Source: JANRKH01 sp964351245
GTDB taxonomy: Bacteria > Pseudomonadota > Alphaproteobacteria > Rickettsiales > Rickettsiaceae
Reading direction: 5' to 3'
NCBI GenBank assembly: GCA_964351245.1
Contig: CAYGNF010000050.1
Span: forward strand, 1 to 5,393
DNA length: 5,393 nucleotides
A model generated the notes under the pieces. It was not told the origin of the DNA. It made no database searches and saw only the letters and a list, made by a program, of their open reading frames with translations. This document shows positions 1-5,393 of the stretch, piece by piece (the stretch's first letter is position 1; each line of letters begins with the position of its first letter). The position numbers and the translations under genes were made by a program.

Positions 1-1279
1 CAAGTACTAAAATAAGCCCTGCGCTCATACCTATAATTACAGGCTTTGTAGTAGTGCGGAATCCAAGTACCAAACATGTAAATGGAGCGCTCACAAGAGG
101 TATATAAAAAGAATAGCAAGAAAGAATAATCTTTAATAGAGTATCACCATTCAAAGCAATCGAAAAAGCAAATATACCAATAACAAGAGATGTGATCCTT
201 GCAAATAATAATTCATTCTTCTTTTCTATTAGCTTAGTAGGAATTATTAAATCATATGTAAATAATACAGATGCGCAGTTAATATAAGAATCTGCGGTAG
301 ACATAGCCATAGCCATAATACATATAATAGTAAAACCGGCGAATCCCTCGTAAGAATAATTAAATATTACATTCTTGGCTACTTGCTTTGCCTCTAAGCC
401 TTGATAATTAGCCATAGCAAGTATGGCAACACAGGTTAGAACAATACCTAATAAAAAATACATAATAGAAGCAATACCAAAAGCATTACTTGCTTGTTCT
501 GTATTACGAGCCATAGATATTCTCTGAAATATTGCAGGGTTAAATGATGGCAGAGTCATGTAGAAAAATAAGAATAGATAATATAGGGACTTAGATTTTG
601 TAAAATCAAACACTTCCTTATAATCAAATGATGCATGATTTCTTATAGCATCATGAATATAATCAACAGATTTAATCTCATTGAGCATATAAAAACATAT
701 CATGGGTAATATAATGCCAAATGTAATAAACTGTAGAGCGTCAGTAAAAGTAACAGATTTAATACCGCCTAAGGAAGAATAAGTAGTAATTATAATAAAA
801 GATGCAAGCATTCCATATATCTCATCAAGGCCGAGCCCGTAATGTAATAATAGGCCAGATACTTTAAACTGAGCCGCAATATGACCTACTGATGCTATAA
901 TGCCTGCAATAGCTGTAATTCTTCTTGCTATGGGGCCATATTCATCCCCCATTACTTCTGCTATAGATAATTTACCCAAAAATCTATACATTCTTGGAAC
1001 AAATAAATATGCAATTGTAAGAAAGAATATAGGAACTCCGAATGTAGAAGCATATAAATAATATAGTCCATTCTTGTAGGTTTCTGTCATTTGATTAAAG
1101 AAAAGAGAGCCGCTAACATAGGTAGCTACGATAGTTGCAACTAAAGTAGCGGTACTGAAATTTCTATCTCCAAGTGCATATTCTTTGATTGTGGTGACGC
1201 CTTTGGATGACCATAAACCAAATACAAAATTTACTATCAAGAAGCTAATTAAAATAACGCCATTCAGGTCTAAGGACAT
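1..1279 (-). CDS. Sodium:solute symporter (SSS/PutP-like), 3' end cut by window
   Basis: An integral inner-membrane protein that would couple Na+ entry to uptake of a small solute; the substrate cannot be read from sequence. Reading the minus strand from ATG at 1279 gives 426 codons without a stop to the window edge. The protein is a chain of hydrophobic segments, the first at about residues 7-24. Family marks are an N-terminal EYALGDRNFST block (33-43) and SGS in the next helix (56-58). The SSS signature region LGGIKSVTFTDALQF lies at 170-184. AMSTADS (325-331) has its Ser-Thr where PutP has the Na+-binding Ser340/Thr341; the position of PutP Asp55 appears to be Tyr54. Family members run about 480-550 residues, so at least one or two helices are missing. 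The N-terminus resembles rickettsial proteins in which an SSS domain is fused to a histidine kinase; whether this one is a fusion cannot be seen here. The ATG is the only usable start before an in-frame stop at 1337-1339, and it has no Shine-Dalgarno. Confidence 0.9.
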   Translation of the reverse strand, partial: MSLDLNGVILISFLIVNFVFGLWSSKGVTTIKEYALGDRNFSTATLVATIVATYVSGSLFFNQMTETYKNGLYYLYASTFGVPIFFLTIAYLFVPRMYRFLGKLSIAEVMGDEYGPIARRITAIAGIIASVGHIAAQFKVSGLLLHYGLGLDEIYGMLASFIIITTYSSLGGIKSVTFTDALQFITFGIILPMICFYMLNEIKSVDYIHDAIRNHASFDYKEVFDFTKSKSLYYLFLFFYMTLPSFNPAIFQRISMARNTEQASNAFGIASIMYFLLGIVLTCVAILAMANYQGLEAKQVAKNVIFNYSYEGFAGFTIICIMAMAMSTADSYINCASVLFTYDLIIPTKLIEKKNELLFARITSLVIGIFAFSIALNGDTLLKIILSCYSFYIPLVSAPFTCLVLGFRTTTKPVIIGMSAGLILVL

Positions 1280-1311
1280 AAGTAATAATAATATTAAATA
1301 AAATACTGCAA

Positions 1312-1340
1312 ATATTACTATGTCATCTAAGTAAAGTCAA
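1312..1340 (-). promoter_or_regulatory. Sigma70-type promoter for the symporter gene
   Basis: On the minus strand, TTGACT (1335-1340) matches five of six bases of the -35 consensus. It is followed after exactly 17 bp by TAATAT (1312-1317), which matches four of six of the -10. Transcription would begin near 1305, giving a leader of about 26 nt before the ATG at 1279. The placement fits the only gene reading that way. The assignment rests on consensus match and spacing alone, in an AT-rich background where -10-like sequences are common. Confidence 0.5.
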
Positions 1341-1452
1341 ATATTATGATTTACTCTATTAATGCTAATGAAACCTCTCTTTAAAATTAGAAAGGAATGA
1401 TATCAGATACTCTTTTGTGCATAATAGACCACATAAAGACATATTGTATATT

Positions 1453-1468
1453 TTTGGTGCTATGGGTA
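1453..1468 (+). repeat. 16-nt direct repeat, copy 1 (intergenic)
   Basis: The 16-base string TTTGGTGCTATGGGTA occurs here and again, identically, at 1602-1617, 149 bp downstream within the first codons of rsh. The flanks do not match beyond a few A/T bases. In this copy the ATG (1462) opens a 19-codon frame that ends just before rsh. Confidence 0.85.
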
Positions 1469-1476
1469 TATATTTC

Positions 1477-1505
1477 TTGCGCAATAGTTACCAAGTCATT
1501 AGAAT
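1477..1505 (+). promoter_or_regulatory. Possible promoter for rsh-acpS(-hemD)
   Basis: TTGCGC (1477-1482) and TAGAAT (1500-1505) are separated by 17 bp. The -10 matches five of six consensus bases, but the -35 matches only the TTG half. Transcription would start near 1511 and give a leader of about 20 nt to the rsh ATG at 1533. No operator-like palindrome overlaps it. This is the best-spaced candidate I found upstream of rsh, but it is weak. Confidence 0.3.
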
Positions 1506-1532
1506 AAGAATTATTTCTTAATCTTAAGCCCC

Positions 1533-3707
1533 ATGCAAACACAAAAATTGCTACAAGAAATATATCAAGACCAAAATATCATCAATAAAATTAATGATTT
1601 ATTTGGTGCTATGGGTAAAAGCATTCAAACTTATGATACCAAAGCTATAAATAAGGCAATCGAACTTGCTGCACAATATCACAGTGGTCAGGTCCGCGCA
1701 TCCGGAGATCCATATATTATACATCCTATTGCAGTTGCAGAAATTGCAGCAGAGATGAATTTAGATACGGCGTCAATAATTACTGCTATTTTACATGATA
1801 CAGTAGAAGATACTGAGCTTAGCGTAGTCAATATAGAAACAATTTTTGGCAAAGATATATCCATATTAGTTGAAGGAGTAACTAAACTCACAAGATTGGA
1901 ATTTAAATCCGATCAAATGAAGCAGGCTGAAAATTTTAGAAAACTCTTTGTTGCGATGAGTGAAGATATAAGGGTTTTATTAGTAAAGCTCGCAGATAGA
2001 CTACATAATATGCGCACTATTCATTTTTTAACAAAAGAGGCAAAAAAGCAAAGGATAGCCTTAGAAACAATGGAGATATACGCACCTCTTGCAGAAAGAA
2101 TGGGTATGCATAATTTTAAAACAGAGCTCCAAGATATTGCATTTGAGGTTCTGTATCCCAATGTACGAGAGTCGATTTTATGTAGATTAAATGAAATTGC
2201 TCATGATGGAGCAACATTAATTGATAAAATTATACAAGAGCTTCAAGATCATCTCAAGTCAGAAAATATCGAAGCAACAGTAATGGGGAGGCAAAAAACT
2301 CCATATTCAATTTGGATGAAAATGAACCAAAAGAATGTGAGCTTTGATCAATTATCAGATATAATAGCATTTAGAATAATAGTGCAAAAACCACAAGATT
2401 GTTATCTTGCACTCGGGGTAATACATGGCAAATACAAAATGGTACCAGAAAATTTTCAAGATTTTATCAGCACCCCTAAACATAACGCCTATCAATCAAT
2501 ACATACTTTAGTTATAGGCCCTCTTCAACAAAGAATTGAGGTGCAAATTCGCACTAATGAAATGCACGAGATAGCTGAGTTTGGAGTAGCTGCGCACTGG
2601 CGCTATAAGCAAAAATACTTAGATCATTGTGGGAAGCAATTTAGATGGATCAGAGAATTACTATCTGTATTAGATCAAGCAAAAGATCCCGAAGAATTTA
2701 TCTCCAATACAAAGCTTGAGATGTATTATGATCAGGTTTTTTGTTTTACACCAAAAGGTAAATTAATAGCATTACCAAAAGGAGCATCTACTATAGATTT
2801 TGCATATGGTATTCATTCTGAGGTTGGAAATCATTGTATTGGAGCCAAAGTTAATGGTCAGCTAGCACCTCTCAAAACAATATTAAAAAATGGAGATCAA
2901 GTTGAGATTTTAACTAGCAAAAATCAAGTACTAAATCAATCTTGGGAAGCCTATGTTGTAACGGGAAGAGCCAAATCTGAAATTAGAAAATTTTTAAGAC
3001 AACAAAGTATAGAGCAATTTTCCTGCTTAGGAAAAGATATGCTAGAGAAGGCATTCAAATCTGTGAATATGTCAATAAATCAAATAGATCTAGAGATAGC
3101 AATTACAAAATTCCGCAAAACAAATGCGCAAGATTTATTTTGCTCTATAGGGGATGGTAATATTGATCGTGAAGAGGTGCTGAAATTATATAAACCCAAA
3201 TCAAAAATTTCTGATAAGTTTTTTTTATTCAAGTTTGTAAAGACTCCTCGTAAACAAGAGGCGGTTTCAATTAAAGGCCTTGTTTCTGGAATGGCTATAC
3301 ATTACGCCGGGTGTTGTCACCCAATTCCTGGAGATAGTATTCTCGGAGTGATTCATACTGGTAAAGGTATTACTATACATTCTGCTGGATGCGAATATTT
3401 AGAGCATCTTAAAACAAATGAGTTTGAGCCAGTGCTACTTGAGTGGAATCATGAAACAAATCAAGAGGCTTTTGTTACACGCGTTTCCGTAAAAATAATC
3501 AATGAACCAGGAGGTATTGCTAGTATTTCTTCGGCTTTTGCGCAAGAAAAATGTAATATCGTAAATTTTAAAATTATAAACCGTAGTATTGATTTTTACC
3601 AAGTAATAGTCGATGTAGAAGTAACTAATGTCAACCATTTAAATACTTTACTTACGATATTAAGAAGAAAGAAAGAAATTTTGCAAATTGATAGAATTAA
3701 GACATGA
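1533..3707 (+). CDS. rsh: Bifunctional (p)ppGpp synthetase/hydrolase, RelA/SpoT family
   Basis: A cytoplasmic enzyme that makes (p)ppGpp from GTP/GDP and ATP and also hydrolyses it, setting the stringent response. At 724 residues it is full length (E. coli SpoT has 702). The HD hydrolase domain (about 35-190) keeps HSGQ (His50), HP (64-65), HDTVED (88-93) and KLADRLHNMRT (152-162), so hydrolysis should be intact. The synthetase domain (about 245-365) has GRQKTPYSIWMKM (252-264), LSDIIAFR (274-281), PKHNAYQSIHT (315-325) and EVQIRT (336-341). The loop before PKHNAY reads NFQD (307-310), where bifunctional enzymes usually have RXKD and RelA has EXDD. The TGS domain spans about 402-462, then comes a helical region, the Cys-Cys zinc-finger-like domain (CCHP at 594-597; His616, Cys620) and a C-terminal ACT domain (about 649-720). 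ATG 1533 is the first start after an in-frame stop at 1500-1502. It lacks a Shine-Dalgarno, and Met27 is an alternative. The stop overlaps acpS. Confidence 0.96.
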   Translation: MQTQKLLQEIYQDQNIINKINDLFGAMGKSIQTYDTKAINKAIELAAQYHSGQVRASGDPYIIHPIAVAEIAAEMNLDTASIITAILHDTVEDTELSVVNIETIFGKDISILVEGVTKLTRLEFKSDQMKQAENFRKLFVAMSEDIRVLLVKLADRLHNMRTIHFLTKEAKKQRIALETMEIYAPLAERMGMHNFKTELQDIAFEVLYPNVRESILCRLNEIAHDGATLIDKIIQELQDHLKSENIEATVMGRQKTPYSIWMKMNQKNVSFDQLSDIIAFRIIVQKPQDCYLALGVIHGKYKMVPENFQDFISTPKHNAYQSIHTLVIGPLQQRIEVQIRTNEMHEIAEFGVAAHWRYKQKYLDHCGKQFRWIRELLSVLDQAKDPEEFISNTKLEMYYDQVFCFTPKGKLIALPKGASTIDFAYGIHSEVGNHCIGAKVNGQLAPLKTILKNGDQVEILTSKNQVLNQSWEAYVVTGRAKSEIRKFLRQQSIEQFSCLGKDMLEKAFKSVNMSINQIDLEIAITKFRKTNAQDLFCSIGDGNIDREEVLKLYKPKSKISDKFFLFKFVKTPRKQEAVSIKGLVSGMAIHYAGCCHPIPGDSILGVIHTGKGITIHSAGCEYLEHLKTNEFEPVLLEWNHETNQEAFVTRVSVKIINEPGGIASISSAFAQEKCNIVNFKIINRSIDFYQVIVDVEVTNVNHLNTLLTILRRKKEILQIDRIKT
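1602..1617 (+). repeat. 16-nt direct repeat, copy 2 (inside rsh)
   Basis: This copy is identical to the one at 1453-1468. It encodes FGAMG (residues 24-28) of Rsh, and its ATG (1611) is Met27, a possible alternative start of the protein. Confidence 0.85.
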
Positions 3708-4096
3708 TTATAGGTGTAGGATGTGATGTCATAGATATCAGAAGAATTGAAGAGATGCATAAAAAATTTGGGCAAAAATTACTGGAGAAAATATTAACAA
3801 ACTCAGAAAGGCGAAGATTTTACGATATATCTGATACTACTGCTCAAATATCCTTCATTGCAAAAAGATTTTCTGCTAAAGAGGCTATCGCAAAAGCATT
3901 TGGATGTGGTATAGGTTCGGTTTTGTCTTTTCAAGATATAGAAATATTGAATAACGAAGCTGGCGCGCCTAAAGTACTGATACGCAAAATGCCTATGAGA
4001 TTAAAACAAGAGGATATATGTATCCATATCTCTATATCAGATGAATGGCCAATCGCTATTTCATTTATTGTCATTTCAAGATTAGTCTCTACCTAA
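3704..4096 (+). CDS. acpS: Holo-[acyl-carrier-protein] synthase AcpS
   Basis: This enzyme transfers 4'-phosphopantetheine from coenzyme A to a serine of apo-acyl carrier protein, activating it for fatty-acid synthesis in the cytoplasm. The 130 residues match the usual 120-130 of this family. The N-terminal GVGCDVIDIRRIE (4-16) holds the metal-binding Asp8. The second metal and catalytic block is AKRFSAKEAIAKAFGCGIG (53-71), with Glu60 and Lys64. Further family marks are the AGAPKV turn (86-91) and the C-terminal HISISDEWPIAISFIV (108-123). The ATG lies inside the rsh stop (ATGA, 4-nt overlap), which implies translational coupling and fixes the start; no clear Shine-Dalgarno precedes it. rsh and acpS cluster in many Alphaproteobacteria, usually with lepB, rnc and era after acpS; those do not follow here. 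Confidence 0.95.
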   Translation: MIIGVGCDVIDIRRIEEMHKKFGQKLLEKILTNSERRRFYDISDTTAQISFIAKRFSAKEAIAKAFGCGIGSVLSFQDIEILNNEAGAPKVLIRKMPMRLKQEDICIHISISDEWPIAISFIVISRLVST

Positions 4097-4161
4097 TGCA
4101 CCCAGAACCTGTATTATCTTTTAAAATCATCCTATGTTTATTTTACTAAAATCAAAAATAC

Positions 4162-4860
4162 ATGTTTAATAAAAGACCTTTAAATGTTTTACTAACCCGA
4201 GTACATGAAAATAATATAGAAATTATTAATGCACTAGATAATAGATCGTTTAATTTTTATGAAGAGCCCTTGATAACATATCATAATAATGAAGATTTAT
4301 TAAATAGTATTAGCAAGACTATTCATAAAAAGCCTGTCTTAATCTCAAGTATTCATGCCGCAAAACTAGCATCTTATTATCTAAAAAATTCAGATATAGA
4401 TGCTTTTGTAGTTGGCGATCATTCTTCTACAATCCTCAAGTCATCAGGGATTAATGTTCAGAAAACTACTAGCACTATATCCGAATTGTTAGATTACATA
4501 TGTAATATTGCTGATCTGATATATCTCAGAGGATCTCATATATCAATGAAAGTGCCATTTGAGATAAAAGAATATGTGATATACGAATCTAAGTATAAAT
4601 CTCGATTTTCTTCTAAGGCGATAGAGTTATTGCAAAATAATCAAATCGATATAGTCACTTTATTTTCGCAAAAATGCGCTCATGCTTTTGTAGAGTGTTT
4701 AAAATATCATAATTTGCAAGATCAAGGGCTATATTTCTACTGCTTGAGTAAAAATATAGCCTCTATCATTCATGGATACGGTTTAAATGCCCTCTTCTCA
4801 CCGCACCCTGATCTAGAGAGTTTTAAAAGGTTATTTTTGAATATTAGTGATGATAAATAA
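4162..4860 (+). CDS. hemD: Uroporphyrinogen-III synthase (HemD)
   Basis: It would close and isomerise hydroxymethylbilane to uroporphyrinogen III, the branch point to haem, in the cytoplasm. The 232 residues fit the family (about 230-260). The sequence is divergent, as this family always is, but the pattern is present. It begins with NVLLTR (8-13), then a VGDHSS turn (84-89) like the VGxxTA turn. The domain-linker strand is LIYLRGS (119-125), and DIVTLFSQKCAHAFVECL (163-180) corresponds to the usual v-l-F-tSp-a-v-f block. The C-terminus reads YCLSKNIASII (193-203), then the closing P-x-x-E-x-L-like element SPHPDLESFKRLF (213-225). ATG 4162 is forced by an in-frame stop at 4147-4149. No Shine-Dalgarno is visible. 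It lies 65 nt after acpS on the same strand with no convincing terminator between, so co-transcription is plausible. No other haem gene is in view. Confidence 0.85.
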   Translation: MFNKRPLNVLLTRVHENNIEIINALDNRSFNFYEEPLITYHNNEDLLNSISKTIHKKPVLISSIHAAKLASYYLKNSDIDAFVVGDHSSTILKSSGINVQKTTSTISELLDYICNIADLIYLRGSHISMKVPFEIKEYVIYESKYKSRFSSKAIELLQNNQIDIVTLFSQKCAHAFVECLKYHNLQDQGLYFYCLSKNIASIIHGYGLNALFSPHPDLESFKRLFLNISDDK

Positions 4861-4862
4861 AA

Positions 4863-4896
4863 ATATGCATACTGACTCATTGTATAAGATGCATAT
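4863..4896. repeat. Inverted repeat in convergent gap after hemD
   Basis: ATATGCAT (4863-4870) and its exact reverse complement ATGCATAT (4889-4896) are separated by 18 nt, starting 2 nt after the hemD stop. The arms pair perfectly over 8 bp but are AT-rich, the loop is long, and no T-run follows on either strand. It may assist transcription ending between the convergent genes, but it is not a convincing intrinsic terminator. Confidence 0.4.
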
Positions 4897-4954
4897 CTGA
4901 TATCTAAATCATTAACATATTCTTTAAACTTATGAATAGTGTAATTATAATATG

Positions 4955-5278
4955 TCAAGAGTTAGAATTTTTAGAAGATCTATTGTGATTTAAGGCTTTG
5001 CGTTCAGTTTTTAAATACTCCATAGCCTCTTGTGTTCTTCTTGCTATATAATCTGGCTCTACGCCGGCTTCTTCGCACATAATAATAAAATTCTCTGATT
5101 TGCCAAAAATCCATTCAATGGCATCATCGGAGATTTTTCGATCAGATGGATTGGTGGATATACTTGTTGCATCTACCATAGCCTGAAGAATTATTGCCTT
5201 TCTTAACTTGCCTTCTGGTTTTATGTTAGCAAATCTGATACGCTCAAAAGGTGCATTTAATTTTATTACATTACTCAT
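4955..5278 (-). CDS. Conserved-looking small soluble protein, function unknown
   Basis: The 107-residue protein has no signal peptide or membrane segment. Numbered from the chosen start, the core is a helix-rich stretch with EWIFGKSENFIIMCEEAGVE (55-74) followed by PDYIARR (75-81). This W-x-F-S/x-C-E-x-x-G-hydrophobic-[DE]-P-[DE]-Y-[IL] pattern recalls short uncharacterised proteobacterial proteins, from memory only. The C-terminal tail is hydrophilic, with many Lys, Arg, Asn and Ser. An ATG 21 nt upstream (5299) would add seven residues, but the one at 5278 is preferred. AGGAG (minus strand, 5288-5292) sits 9 nt before 5278 and lies inside the longer reading frame, while the 5299 ATG has no such site. 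The gene converges on hemD. No function is assigned. Confidence 0.8.
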   Translation of the reverse strand: MSNVIKLNAPFERIRFANIKPEGKLRKAIILQAMVDATSISTNPSDRKISDDAIEWIFGKSENFIIMCEEAGVEPDYIARRTQEAMEYLKTERKALNHNRSSKNSNS

Positions 5279-5287
5279 GGTTATTTT

Positions 5288-5292
5288 CTCCT
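5288..5292 (-). promoter_or_regulatory. Shine-Dalgarno that decides the start of the small protein
   Basis: On the minus strand AAGGAG precedes the ATG at 5278 by 9 nt; the core AGGAG is at 5288-5292. It is the only strong ribosome binding site in the window; the rsh, acpS, hemD and symporter starts lack one. It argues for the downstream ATG and against the one at 5299. Confidence 0.7.
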
Positions 5293-5299
5293 TATTCAT

Positions 5300-5393
5300 T
5301 TATATTAATGTGCAATATTTTATTAATTAGCGCACAAAGAGATTAATACTTGATGATATGTTTATTATAGTTAGAGTGTGGGGGTGGGGTGGG
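5300..5393. other. Upstream region of the small gene, with G-rich edge
   Basis: On the minus strand a perfect TATAAT lies at 5364-5369, but the sequence 17 bp upstream is C-rich and gives no -35, so a promoter there is uncertain. TGTGC (5309-5313) and GCACA (5332-5336) form short inverted arms, and ATTAAT occurs three times, at 5304-5309, 5322-5327 and 5342-5347. The plus strand ends in G-runs of five, four and three separated by single T (5380-5393). No gene is seen in this stretch. Confidence 0.4.

Larger units (their letters stand above)
1280..1532. other. Divergent intergenic region between symporter and rsh
   Basis: These 253 bp separate two divergently read genes and carry both candidate promoters. 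No tRNA-like fold, riboswitch or long coding frame is evident. Two things stand out. The 16-mer TTTGGTGCTATGGGTA at 1453-1468 recurs at 1602-1617 inside rsh. A 19-codon frame starts at the ATG inside that 16-mer (1462) and stops at 1519-1521, 11 nt before the rsh start. No Shine-Dalgarno precedes that small frame, so it is not called a gene. Confidence 0.6.

Noticed and set aside
1462..1521. 19-codon frame (MGIYFLRNSYQVIRIRIIS) upstream of rsh as a leader peptide gene
   Set aside because: There is no Shine-Dalgarno, no attenuator-like hairpin and no run of a regulatory amino acid; the candidate rsh promoter would start transcription inside it. Kept only as part of the repeat observation.
1688..1891. 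67-codon minus-strand frame inside rsh
   Set aside because: It lies wholly antisense to the strongly conserved HD hydrolase domain; its composition reads as a shadow of the sense codons and no family is recognisable.
3435..3638. 67-codon minus-strand frame inside the rsh 3' end
   Set aside because: It is antisense to the ACT domain, which is clearly coding on the plus strand; no ribosome site or family resemblance.
4097..4161. Terminator or separate promoter between acpS and hemD
   Set aside because: No GC-rich hairpin with a T-run is present. TAAAAT at 4147-4152 looks like a -10 but has no -35 at the right distance and would start transcription almost on the hemD ATG.
5279..5299. Upstream ATG at 5299 as the start of the small protein
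   Set aside because: It lacks a ribosome site, and the AGGAG that serves the ATG at 5278 would then lie within the coding sequence.

Overview
The window is AT-rich (about one third G+C by eye) and reads as chromosome of an alphaproteobacterium, probably an intracellular Rickettsiales- or Holosporales-type lineage. The reasons are the codon bias to A/T, mostly absent Shine-Dalgarno sites, the rsh-acpS neighbourhood, and a Na+/solute symporter whose N-terminus resembles the putP-like proteins of Rickettsiales. The lineage is inferred from sequence style, not from a search.

Layout. (1) Positions 1-1279, minus strand: a sodium:solute symporter (SSS/PutP family), open for 426 codons and cut off by the window start, so its C-terminus is unseen. 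(2) Positions 1280-1532: a divergent intergenic region with a good sigma70-type promoter for the symporter and a weaker one for the plus-strand genes. It also holds a 16-nt copy of a sequence that recurs inside the next gene. (3) Positions 1533-3707, plus: a full-length bifunctional (p)ppGpp synthetase/hydrolase (RelA/SpoT homologue, Rsh). (4) Positions 3704-4096, plus: acpS, overlapping rsh by 4 nt. (5) Positions 4162-4860, plus: hemD, uroporphyrinogen-III synthase, after a 65-nt gap. (6) Positions 4861-4954: a short convergent gap with a weak inverted repeat. (7) Positions 4955-5278, minus: a 107-residue conserved-looking protein of unknown function, with the only textbook ribosome binding site in the window. 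(8) Positions 5279-5393: its upstream region, ending in a G-rich run at the window edge.

The plus-strand genes look like one transcription unit joining the stringent response (rsh), activation of acyl carrier protein for fatty-acid synthesis (acpS), and haem synthesis (hemD). The rsh-acpS pairing recalls the rsh/acpS/lepB/rnc/era cluster of other Alphaproteobacteria, but here hemD follows acpS. I see no tRNA, rRNA, CRISPR array, insertion sequence or phage structural gene, and nothing that clearly amounts to an undescribed system. The most notable points are an unusual neutral substitution in the synthetase motif that separates mono- from bifunctional Rsh enzymes, the duplicated 16-mer around two ATGs near the rsh start, and the possibility that the symporter is the front half of a symporter-histidine kinase fusion.
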